This document shows positions 41,879-52,500 of a stretch of DNA of 64,000 nucleotides, piece by piece. The notes beneath the pieces are model-generated. The model was not told the DNA's origin. It did no database searches and saw only the letters and a program-made list of their open reading frames with translations. The stretch is from positions 3,833,501 through 3,897,500 of the forward strand of contig NZ_CP019426.1 of assembly GCF_009834515.1 (NCBI RefSeq), written 5' to 3'. Origin of the DNA: Pseudomonas sp. R84 (lineage in GTDB: Bacteria; Pseudomonadota; Gammaproteobacteria; Pseudomonadales; Pseudomonadaceae). A program made the translations under genes and the position numbers. Every line of letters starts with the position of its first letter. Within the stretch, counting starts at the first letter, position 1.

Positions 41879-42826
41879 ATGAGCCAGAACCGTGCAACAT
41901 CCTTCTTGCCGCTCGCCCTTTTCATCGCGGGTTGCACCCTGACGTTGCCCGCCCTCGCCACCGAAGCCGGCGTCGACAACATCGGCACAGGCACCGACGG
42001 TTTCTTCATGTTGCCGCTGGAAGTCGACAGCCTTCCGGAGAACATGGTCGCGTTCAACCTCTACTACAACCACTACAAGGCGCGAAAGCTCAACATCAGC
42101 TCGTTCGGCGGCAAGGTGCCGAATGTCGAAATCGAATCCACGGCCGTGATTCCGCGTCTCGATTATTTAAGCCCGGTGCGTGTGTTCGGCGGGCGTCTGG
42201 CCGGTTACATCGCCCAGCCGTGGTTGAAGCAGGAAGTCTCGGTGTTTGGCTTGAGCGACACCCGCGAAGGCATGGGCGATACAACGTTCGCACCGATCAT
42301 TCTGTGGGACATGGGCAAAAAACTGACCCTCGGCGCCGCCGTAGAGGTCACTGTGCCCACCGGCGAATACAGCGTCGATCGGCTGGCCAACACCAGCAAC
42401 AATTTCTACACCTACAAACCGCTGTTCTCGTTCACCTGGCTGCCGACTGAACGCACCGAAGTCTCGATGAAGACCACCTACAGCTTCAACGAGAAGAACA
42501 AAGACACCGACTACAAGTCCGGGCAGATCTTCCATTTCGATTATTCGGCCAGCTACAAGATCACCGACGACCTGATGCTCGGCGTCAACGGCTACTACCT
42601 CAAGCAAACCACCGACGACAAACAGTTCGGCCACACCGTGCAGTTTACCGGGCAGGACGTCGATGACGGCGTGCGTGGCAAGGTTTTCGCGATTGGCCCG
42701 GCGCTGCACTTCACCTTTCTCAAGTACGCCAGTGCAGAGATTCGCTGGGCCAAGGAATTTGATGTGGAGAACCGGCCCGAAGGTGAAATGCTTTGGGCGA
42801 AGGTGAGCATTCCGTACGCGTTCTGA
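41879..42826 (+). CDS. Outer-membrane protein of the phenol MetA pathway family (SphA-like)
   Basis: Protein of 315 aa. ATG 41879 has GAGGA six bases upstream; an ATG four codons earlier lies on that site. A signal peptide (about 1-28, LPLALFIAGCTLTLPALA) precedes the Phenol_MetA_deg family beta-barrel (ENMVAFNLYYNHYKARK, VPTGEYSVDRLANTSNNFYT, IFHFDYSASYKI, and the final KVSIPYAF with C-terminal Phe). The family is found in aromatic-catabolism clusters and is thought to take up hydrophobic substrates through the outer membrane. It is probably activated by the divergent AraC protein. No catabolic genes adjoin. Confidence 0.85.
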   Translation: MSQNRATSFLPLALFIAGCTLTLPALATEAGVDNIGTGTDGFFMLPLEVDSLPENMVAFNLYYNHYKARKLNISSFGGKVPNVEIESTAVIPRLDYLSPVRVFGGRLAGYIAQPWLKQEVSVFGLSDTREGMGDTTFAPIILWDMGKKLTLGAAVEVTVPTGEYSVDRLANTSNNFYTYKPLFSFTWLPTERTEVSMKTTYSFNEKNKDTDYKSGQIFHFDYSASYKITDDLMLGVNGYYLKQTTDDKQFGHTVQFTGQDVDDGVRGKVFAIGPALHFTFLKYASAEIRWAKEFDVENRPEGEMLWAKVSIPYAF

Positions 42827-43080
42827 GTGCATTTGTAGGAAAGCGCACCTGGATTTGTAGCCTGAAAACCTGAAAAACGCATGGGTGGAATACGCCTACA
42901 GCGGCGGTCGAGATTACCGGACAACGGGGGGAAACGTCTGGCAGATTTAAAGGGGGCACTTGCAGATACTGGGCTACGTTATCCCATGGTTGCTCAAGGG
43001 CTCATGGGGTGCATCGTCTGCCAGTGACGACAATGGCCTATTCCCCCCTTAGACTGCTTGAAATTGATCACGGAGGTCAT
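42827..43080. other. Intergenic stretch before the toxin-antitoxin pair
   Basis: A 254-bp gap. It contains one 48-codon frame (42881-43027, MGGIRLQRRSRLPDNGG onward) without a ribosome-binding site and the inverted CCATG/CATGG arms at 42993-43016. The last 40 bp should hold the antitoxin promoter. Nothing else was recognised. Confidence 0.4.
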
Positions 43081-43275
43081 ATGAGCATATTGCTTTCCCC
43101 GTTTTATTCTGAGTTCGAATCCGAAGAAGAGGCAGAGAGCTACGATCGCTGGTTTCGTGCCAAGGTGCAGGCTGCACTGGATGATCCTCGCCCGGCCATT
43201 CCCCATGAGGAAGCCATGGTGCGGCTCGACCAATTATTAGAAGAGAAACGCAAGAATCGACGCACTGCCGCTTGA
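43081..43275 (+). CDS. RelB-family antitoxin/stability determinant
   Basis: Protein of 64 aa: MSILLSPFYSEFESEEEAES, then YDRWFRAKVQAALDDPRPAI and PHEEAMVRLDQLLEEKRK. The pattern (RWFRAKVQAALDDPRPAIPHEE-A) is that of the short RelB/stability-determinant antitoxins paired with RelE/ParE toxins. GGAGG four bases before the ATG is a strong ribosome-binding site. The upstream codons of the open frame (from 43009) are rejected because they precede this site. The 3-prime end overlaps the toxin frame by about 20 bp. Confidence 0.85.
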   Translation: MSILLSPFYSEFESEEEAESYDRWFRAKVQAALDDPRPAIPHEEAMVRLDQLLEEKRKNRRTAA

Positions 43276-43549
43276 ATGGAGCGATCAGGCTCTGGACGAT
43301 CTGGCTGACATTATCGATTACATTGAACAACACAATTCCAACGCTTCAGCGGCTTTGCAGCGCAAGGTGGGTGCAGCAACGCAAAGGCTTTCATCAATTC
43401 CCTTTGGTTACAGATCCGGTCGAGTACCAGGCACTCGGGAAATGGTGGTCAATCCAAACTATCTACTGGTCTATCGAGTCAACGGGCGCATCAAAATCCT
43501 GACGTTAGTCCACACCCGACAACAATACCCACGAACGTCATCAACATAA
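43256..43549 (+). CDS. RelE/ParE-family toxin without a canonical start codon
   Basis: The frame from 43241 to 43549 encodes LPLEWSDQALDDLADIIDYI, a helical hairpin, then SIPFGYRSGRVPGTREMVV, NPNYLLVYRV and ILTLVHTRQQYP, the complete RelE/ParE fold. No ATG, GTG or TTG exists between the in-frame stop at 43238 and the domain start; the first TTG (43355) is internal and would remove the first two helices. ATC at 43256 or CTG at 43265 are the only candidate starts, and ATC sits where an ATG is expected, after AGAGAAACGCAAGA. Either a rare start is used or the toxin has been silenced by a point mutation. Confidence 0.7.
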   Translation: MDALPLEWSDQALDDLADIIDYIEQHNSNASAALQRKVGAATQRLSSIPFGYRSGRVPGTREMVVNPNYLLVYRVNGRIKILTLVHTRQQYPRTSST

Positions 43550-43574
43550 AAAAAGGGCGACCAACCGGCCGCCC
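43548..43574 (-). terminator. Rho-independent terminator of the TpsA gene
   Basis: On the minus strand GGGCGGCCGGTTGGTCGCCC forms a stem (GGGCG/CGCCC with inner GCC/GGT pairing) followed by seven T. It begins 23 bp after the TpsA stop. The A-run overlaps the toxin stop on the other strand. Confidence 0.75.
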
Positions 43575-43596
43575 AAACGTACTGCACGAGAGTCTT

Positions 43597-46500
43597 TTAC
43601 AGCGTCAGTTGCCCACGCTCCTCCTCGGTCAACTGCTGCTTCGCCTGTTCATCCAGCGCCCCGGCGCCCAACACCTGCACCGGGCTGTTCGGGTTGTAAC
43701 CCGGGGCCGGCGCACGGCTGGCACCATCGCGGGACGGCGCGAGTTGTTCATTGCCGAAGCTCAACACCTGCACGGTAAACACCGAAGCCTGATTCTGTCG
43801 CGACGCCGCTTGCTGCTGGCGCGCCACGTCTTCCGCCGCTTGCGTGGCCGAGGATGCAGCGGAACTGGCCGACGTGATCGCACCAGTGTTCACTGCCGAG
43901 ACCACCGGTACGCCGGTCGCCTTGCCCTGCACCGAAATGTTCGCGGCGTTGACCACCGTCAGCGCGGCGATGTTGACGTTGCCCGACACGCGAATCCCCG
44001 CCTCGCCGGCATCGATGGTGCCCAGCGGCGCGATCAGGTCGATGTCGCCCGGCGCCACTTCGGCGATCGGGTTGAGCGTGGCGATACCGGCACCGGTGCT
44101 CGGCACCGACGGCGACAGGGTCACATTGCCCCAAGTGTCGTAAACCCGTTTCGGCGGGGTGTAGACCACGGTGGTTTTCGAGCCGCGACCGGCGTTGATA
44201 TCGCCCTCGGCCGACCAGCCGAGAATCGAGCCGCCGAACGTGGTCATGATCCGGCTCTGGCCGAGCAAAATGCTGCCCTGTGAATAGAGCTGAATGTTGC
44301 CCGAACCCTGGGTGATGATCCCCGCCGTCGACGGTGGCGCCGCGCCTTCGATGCCGAATACCTGACCGCCGCCCGGTGTGAGCATCTGGATATCGCCGCC
44401 GAACAGAGTCTTGACCCCGGCGCCGCCGTACAGCGTGATGTCGCCGTCGTAGCGGATCGGATTGCCGGCCACATCAGTGGTCGGGAACAACGCAGCGATA
44501 GCGCTGCGACCGCGCAGGTAACTGCCTTTGCGCGGGCCATCGACATCGTTGTATTCCAGACCACCGGCACGCAATTCAGCGAAGTACACCTGCCGCGCGA
44601 AGATCGCCTGCTCGGAACCTGGCAGCGCCGCGAAGAAGGCTTGCGCCTGCTCGGCATTGCCGCTGAAGCCATAGCCGAGGGTCAGCCAGCTCTGCAGTTC
44701 GTCGAGGTAGGTTTTGACTACTTTGCCCGGTTGCACGCTCAAGGCCTTATCCGGATCGGCGAGGTTCTGGCGATTCAGATAACGCGCGATGAAATCCGCA
44801 TAACCTGGCCCCTGCGCGCCCACTCCCGCCTGCATCACGACACTCGCACCAGGGCGGTTGTCACCCGCGACCACCGGCCCGATGCTGGTAATACTGGCGC
44901 GGTCCTCCATCAGGATATTGCGCCCGGCATTGATGTCGAGAACGCCGGGACCGGCGATATCGAAGCTGCTGTAGAGGATGTCGCGGCCTGCGGATACCCG
45001 CGAAATATCTCGCGGATCGTTATGCACGAACAGGTTGCCGGTCGACGCAATGCTTTCGGTACTCGGGGAGCCCATTTCGGCGTTGGGCACGATCGTTGGC
45101 TGGCCCAGGAAGGTACCGGACGCAACGATGTCGCGGCCGGCCAGCATCCACACCGGAGCCGCCGCTTCGTACCAGGTGCGTCTGGACAGGTTGAACGTCA
45201 GCGTTTCACCGCTGCGCACGCCCACCAGATCACCGGTCAGGGCATAGAAGCGTGCCGGTGCCTGCACATCACTCAGCCCTGAGTAACTGTTGGCACCGAA
45301 GGCGAACAGCGGATATCGCAGGTTTTTATCCGGGGCGACACCATCGCTGCCACGGTTGGTCATGACCGGTCTCACCGAGGAGCTGCTGTCGTAGCCATTG
45401 AACGCCGGGGCGAAAGGTGTAGCGATGGCCAGCGGGCTGGCGCCCGACTGGTTGATCGCATAACCGCCGGCATAGATCGAATCCTGCGCCAGCAATTCCA
45501 GTTGCCCTGCATTCGACGGCGCCAGCAGCAATGAATAACTCGTTGCCGGCACTACGCCGCTGCCTTGGCTGTACACCGCTGACGGCCCGGCATAAATCGA
45601 GCCTTGCGCAGCCACTGCCCGCAAGATCGACGGATAGACAAAGCGCCCGTCGGTCGGCGAGGTATTACGCGCGGTAACGGGACCTTGCCCGGTGGTTTCG
45701 CCCAGTTGGGTGCTCGGCGTCAGATTGCCGCCCGCTGAAAACAGGTCGACCGCGGTGTGATCGGTCCACAACGAGAAACCGCTCAAGCCGCCCCCGTCGT
45801 GTACGACACCGTCCTCGGTGGTGAACGACGTCGAGTTCTGCAAGCGCACCCGGCCCGGATCCGCGGCCCCACCCAGCACCAGATCGCCACGGGTGTTCAG
45901 GCTCATGGCCGAATCGCCCGGGATCAACACCAGGCCGCCGGAAGCGCTGCCCAGCGTGGCCGTAAACGGATCATACGGGCGGATTTCACGCACGTCCTGA
46001 ACGGGAGCGGCAGCGCCATATTGAAGATTGATACCACCCAGCGCCCCCCCCGTCAGTTGTGCGGCACCGCGCAGGTTGATCAACGCACCTTGCAGATCAT
46101 GTTGCGCAATACCGATGCCATTTTGTCCCGCCCGGGCCTGCAGCGATGGGTTGACGGAGCCACCTACGCGGATGTCCATGTCGCCGCCGCCGGTCAATTG
46201 CAGAGTACCGTCGTTGCCGACACGTCCGGTGCTGCCGACTGCCACGATCAAGCCCTGCCCGCGAGGATAAAGGTTGCTGTTGCCGCTGCCGCCCATGGCC
46301 TTGAGCATGCCGGCGTCAGCACCGGCGCGCAGGCTGATGTTGCCGCCACCCAACGTCCCGAAGCCGGTGAACCCCACCAGGAAGGGGCCAGTGTCGACGC
46401 TTTGATCCGGCAACGGCTGAGTCGCATAGCTGCCGAAGTTGATCCACCACGCCGTCGGCACATCGCTGTTGCCGGTGCCCTGACGCCAGAGCCAATTGCC

Positions 46501-49500
46501 CACGGCCACACTCGGCACCTGTTCCGGGGTATCCATGTTTTGCGAGTACCCGCGACGACCCAGCACATCGCCGGAAATCGAACCGCCGGCATTGATCGTC
46601 AGGTTGCCACCCATTTGCGGGTACCAGGCCTGGTACAGGCTGTCGTTGCCGCTGACCCACTTCTCGTAATCGCTGCCGCCACTGCCCAGCACCGAGCCGT
46701 TATCCGACAGGCGTCCGCGCGGCTGGTTGTACAGCGGATCGACGTCCTGCGACTGCGTGCCGGCGGTGTAGACGCCGAACGGTGAGTCCATGCTCAGATC
46801 GCCCGCAGCGAGCACGTCCAGATCGCCGGTGCCGGTGCGCAACACACTGAACATTTGCGTGCGGGTTTTGACGGTGATGCCCGGTTTGTTTTCCACGCAC
46901 AGTTCCGGGAACGCACTGCACCAGGCCGCCACGTCATCGTCGCTCATCGGTGAGCCGGCAGGCATGCCCAGCCAGTTGTCCGGCGCCCACGCCCAACGCG
47001 GCGCCGGCACGCAAGAGTTCGGCGCCCAGTCACACCAGTCTTTCAGGTCGTCAGGCACTGGCTCACCGGGGGTAAAACCACCCAGGTTGCCGTCGCCCCA
47101 GACCAGCGTCGGCGGTTTTTCCGTCACCTTCAAGCCGTAGTGGGTGTCGGCCAGACGCAAGTGTCCGTCGCTGGAAAGCGGCTTGATCGCGCGGCTGTCC
47201 GCCGCACTCAGATCCGCACCCGCCACCACGCGCATCGACCACGACGCACTGCCGGCCGGCAACATGCTTGCGACTGCCCAGTTGCGCCCCTGTTGCGTGC
47301 CGTTCAACGGGCGCAACTCAATGAATGCGGTGCCGTCGGCCAACACGACATCCGTCATCGACGGGATCAGCGAGCCACGCAACAGGGCGAGCGAACCGCT
47401 CAGGCGCATGCCCTTGATCGCATTGGTGCCCGCCTCGACGTTGCCTGGCAACGGCACGCCTTTGGGCCAGCGCACGGCGCTGATCGCCGTTACCTTGTTC
47501 AAGCGGATGCCAGCGCCAAGGCGACTGCCCGCCGGCAAGGTCACGCTGTCGGCAAGCAGCGTACCGGCGGCGTACAGCAACTGGCCCGTCGCATCGCGTA
47601 CCGCAGCGGCCAGCACTGTGCCCGCGCCCAAGGTATACGGTCCGGCCAGGGTCGCCTCGGTGGGCAACAAGGTCCCGGCGGGCAGCGTCGCGGCTTGCAG
47701 CGGCACGTCGTAGTTCAAGGTGACTCCGGCCGGGAACAGCGTGCCTTCGGCCAGGGTCACGCCCGCCGTCGGTACGATCAGGTCGCCACCAAACGGTTGA
47801 ATGCCCGGCAAGAGTTTCCAGCCGGCATCGTCGACGGTTTCCGGCGGCGGCGCGAAACCGTCGTTGAGGCTGCCATGAATATCGAGGTTGCCGCCGGCAC
47901 GCATCACCAGACTGCCCGCCTCGCCCGAGCCGTACACGGCGGTTTTCTGCGTATGCGGATTGAGGCTGGCATAGCGGTAGCCGGACAAGTCCACATCGCC
48001 CTGCACCACCAGATCGCCGTCGGCGGTTTTACTGGCGATTTCCACGCCCGGCCGCAAATGAAACGCATCGGCATAAGTGGCATTGTTCAGCCCCGCCAGT
48101 TTGTTCTGCAGCAGGTTGCGGTTGGCCAGCGCCGCGTCGATGAACGCACTGCTGTCAGCATGGATGCGGTCGAAGTAAGCCTGATCGATCACCTGATATG
48201 GCCGTCCGCTGGCCGCCGGGTCGACGCCATCGGTGGCGTCGGTATAACGCCGCGTGGCGTTAAGGCCAATCGACCGCGCGCCCTGAATGCTTAGCGCACC
48301 GCTGGCATCAATGCCGATGTCATCGGCACCGAGGCGCGGCGCGTTCAACTCCAGCGTACCGCGCAACAGCCCGTCGGACTGCCCGGGCAACGTGCCGCTC
48401 ACGGCGTCGGTGCCATGGCGCAGATCGATCCGCGCTCCGGCGCCAAGGGTCAACAGACCCGCAGCGGAATTGAGCTCAACCGTCGCCCGGTTGGGCGCGT
48501 CGATGATCTTGCCGTAGCTGTCGACCCGCAGCACGTGACCATGAGCGTCGAGCACGGCGTTGCCGGCCAAGGTCAGGCCGTGTTGCGCCGACAGGCGAAT
48601 GTTGCCGACCCGCTCGCCGCTGGCATCGATCAAACCCGCGACGGTCAGGCTGCCGTTGTCCACCGAGACGTTCACTTCGCCAGCCTTGAGTCCGTCGCCA
48701 ATCAGCAGATCACCTTGCTTGAGTTGCAAACTGCGACTGCCAAAGACCTGACCGGCATTCAAGCGCTGGTTGAGGGCGGCAAACTGCTGACTGGCATCAC
48801 CGTTCAGGTGCTGGGCGCGGATGTCCACGCCTGCGGATTTGTACGGCACCCACGTGCCGCCGGCATCGTAATGGCCGCTGCTGGTCCCGAGGATCTGGCC
48901 TTGCAGATCAACCATGCCCGCATCGCTGGCCAGCGCGACAGCACTGAGGGTGCCGGCCTGATTGTTCTGTGCCGAGAGGTCGATGCGCGAACCGGCGGCC
49001 TGACGAATATTGCCGTGGCTGCTGTACAGCGCCACATCGCCGCCCCAGCTGTACTTGCTGACATCATTGAACGGCAAGGTGCGCCCGGCCATGTCTACAG
49101 ACGCGCCATTGGCGAGGGTCAGATCGCCTTCGGATTTCACCAGCAGTTTGCCGCTCGCCAGGGTGATACGGCTGTCCAGCACGACGCTGCGGGCATCGAG
49201 CGTCAGTTCCGCGCCCAAGGCATTGGCGGCCGCTGGCGTGCCGGCGCCGCTGAGCGTCAGGTTGTTGCCGGCCTTGAGCAGGTTGACCGACGCGGCCTCG
49301 CCCGTCAGCAGTGGCGTGCGCAGGTTGAGATTGCCGCCGCTGTAGGCGTAGCCCTTGACTGGATCGTAAGCGCCCTGTTCCTGATACACCGCCAGGCTGC
49401 CCTTGTGATTGGCGGTGATGCGCTCACTGGCGCTGAGGTTGACGTTGGCAAAACCCAGTGCCAGCCGATTGTTCTGCTCCAGACCGCTGGCCTGCGGATT

Positions 49501-52500
49501 GGGGCCGTAACCGAATTCGATACGCTGCGCCTGAATATCGAGGGTGCCGCGGCCCGTGCCGGCGCCGCCCGTGATGACGGCGCCGGGATCCTGGCTGGCG
49601 CCGTTCCAGATCAGATTGGCGGTGCGAATGGACGCCACGTCAGCGCTTTCACCTAAGCCGTAAATGCCTGGCGTGGTGATTATCAGGTTGTGCAATTGAC
49701 TCACGCCCGTCTGCGCGTCCAGCGTATCGAGGCTGACGTTGCCGTAGAAGTTGAACGCATCGCGGCTGGTCAGGCTCAAGGTTTCCAGCGCGGGCGCAGC
49801 AAATTGCGTATCGCCGCGCAACAGGCGATCGAGCACGCTCTGGTTCAGGGTCAGACCGGTCGGCACGCGGTTGCCGGCAGCGCTCAAGGCTTCGGCGCTG
49901 CCAGCGTTGACAGCGCCGACAGCCAGGGCCAGATGGCGGGTGCCGAAGCGTACCGACTCATCGAGTTCAAACTGCTTGTCGGTGGCGGCGGTAATGCTGC
50001 CGTTGGAATAGAGCAGCGTCGGGTTGTTGCAGACGGTCGTCGGGCACTTGCCAATACGAATGTCGCCCGCACCGGAAGTACCTTCCGCTACTGCTGGCGC
50101 CAGGACGTTGGTCCAACCGTTCGACACCATCAGCAGCGCGGCAGCCCCCGGCTGGTAGATGAAACCACTGCTGGAGTCGTAAGGCGCGTTGCCACGGCCC
50201 AGGGTGTTGATCCCCGAGCCGGCTTCGAGCGTAATGCCGCCATCGCTGCGGGCAGTGCGCAGCAGCACTTCGGGCGCCGACAACATCGCCCCTTCGCGCA
50301 GGGTGATCGACGTCGTGTAGCCAGTGAACGAGATGATATTACCCGCGCCGCTGTAATCGATCAGCGGTTGCGCGCCGAGGGTCAGGCGCCCGGCATTCAG
50401 ACCGTTGAGACTGTCGGCATACAGCGACACGCCAGTGAAACCGTCGGTACGCGAATGCCCGGCGCCGAGAACTTCAAAGTCCATCGCCCCGCGTACCGTG
50501 GCCGTTCCGAGCACCCCGCCGGCGGCCGGTGCAAACACCGCGCGGCCGTTGAAATCCAGGGCAATGTCCTGCTCGGCGCCTGGCATCAAATACAGATTCA
50601 GCGATTTGCCATCCATCGGCGCCAATGCCCGGGGCACGCCACGCCGTGTCGCGTCACTCTGGATGAATTGGCTGAAACCGGTCTCGTTGTACTGCGAATA
50701 ACGGCGCAGGACATCCGCAGACGTCAGAATGACCTGACTGGCCAGACTGTTACGCAACCCGGTGTTGGCAATCGACATCTGCCCCGAACCGGTCCACGAA
50801 CCATTGCGCATCTGCAACGCGCCGTTGCTGACGCCCGGCGTGGCCTGACCATTGACTTCGACCCGGAACGCCCCGGGCAGCAAGGCAAAGGTCGAGGGCA
50901 GTAACGTGTAGGTGCCCGCCGCCAGACCCGGCACGCCGGCACCTAGGGTTATTTGCTGACCGATGCGCGGATCGACCGCCCCGGCCTCGGCGAGCATCGG
51001 CGCGTAGGCACTCTGATTGCCCGGCACGATGGCGTACACCGGATTGCTGGCAAGGCCCGGCAGGCTGAAGGTGCCGTCATTGGCATTGCGCACCAGCGGG
51101 TTGTAGCGGGCATCGGTGGAACCGCCGCGCCCGGAGACAAACCCGGCGCCGCGCAGATCACCGCCACCGGACAGGTCGATCAGCGCGCCGCTCTGCACGT
51201 CGACATAGCGCGAGGTCAACGTCACGCCGGCCGTGTCGGCGCTGATGCCCTTGAGCTGAACGGATTTGCCAGCGTAGCGATAGTCGATGCCATCGGTGGT
51301 TCCACCATAAGGCATGACCAACCCGGCGGCCCTGACCGAAGTCACGCTGCCCGGCAGCAGGTGCAGCTCGCGGGTATTGACCACCGTCTCGCCGCCAAGG
51401 CTGATCATGCCCAGCGGTGCGCGAATCACCCCGCCTTGTTCAATGCGCCCGGCCGCCAGTGTCAGGTTGCCGAACACCGAATACGGCAACGCCGCCGGTG
51501 CGGCCCCACTGCTGCTGATGCGCAAGGTGCGAGCCGGATCGGCACCGGGGATCACGCTTTGGTAGCCCACCCGCACCTCGGCGGTGACATCGCTGCCAGG
51601 ATAGATCTGCGCGGCGCGCAGGTTGAGGTCGCCCGGTGTCCACAGTTCGGTTTTCTCGACATAACCGGTCGGCGCCAGAAAGCGCAGGTCACCACGGCTT
51701 TGCAGGGTGACCTGATCAAAGCCACGACGCGTCACCTGCACGTCCGGGCCCGTGAGCTGGACAATATTGCCCGCGGTACCGAACGACAGGCTGTTGCTCA
51801 GATCCAGTTGATCGGCACTGGCATTGAATTGCCCCGTCGACACACGCGTAGTCGGCGTGTTCATTACCCGAGGCCGAAGGTTGCCCGGCGCCTCGAAATA
51901 CTTGCCCGTACCCGACAGGCGCAGGTAGGGCGCGGACAGGTCGATACGCGCATTGTCTTGCGCGCCTTCGGCCAGCGATATCGCGCCGGCATACAGGCTC
52001 AGGCTTTGCTGCATGTGCAGATTGACGTCGCCGTCGAACGACAGCAGGCCGTTGCTCAGCACACTCAGATTATCGAACCCGCCAGCCATCAACCGGTTGG
52101 CACTCAGGCGGGCACGCCCGTATTGCAACGCGGGCGCCGCTTCCCCCGGTTGCACATCGGCCGGCAACAGGGCGTCAGCGGTTTTCTGACTGATGATGAT
52201 TTCGCGCGGCACGCGCACCTCATTGCTGGCGTCACTGCGCAGATAACTCGGCGTCTCCAGGGCGATCTCCAGGCGCCCACCCGCCGCGCCGACGCCACCG
52301 GCCGCCGCACGCAGGTCGCCGTCAATGAACAGGCCGTTGTAGGAACTCAAGGAAATTCGCCCGCCGTCCGTAGCGACCGCAGTCGGCCCCTGCCCAGCGA
52401 TATCCAGCAGCGCCTGCGCACCGGAAGCGTCAAGCCGCGCGCCATTGCGCACGACGACGTAGGCATCGGCCGCCGTAGCGGTGGCCTTCTTCGCATCGGT

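Noticed and set aside
42881..43027. 48-codon frame before the antitoxin
   Set aside because: No ribosome-binding site, no similarity recognised, and length expected by chance in GC-rich DNA.
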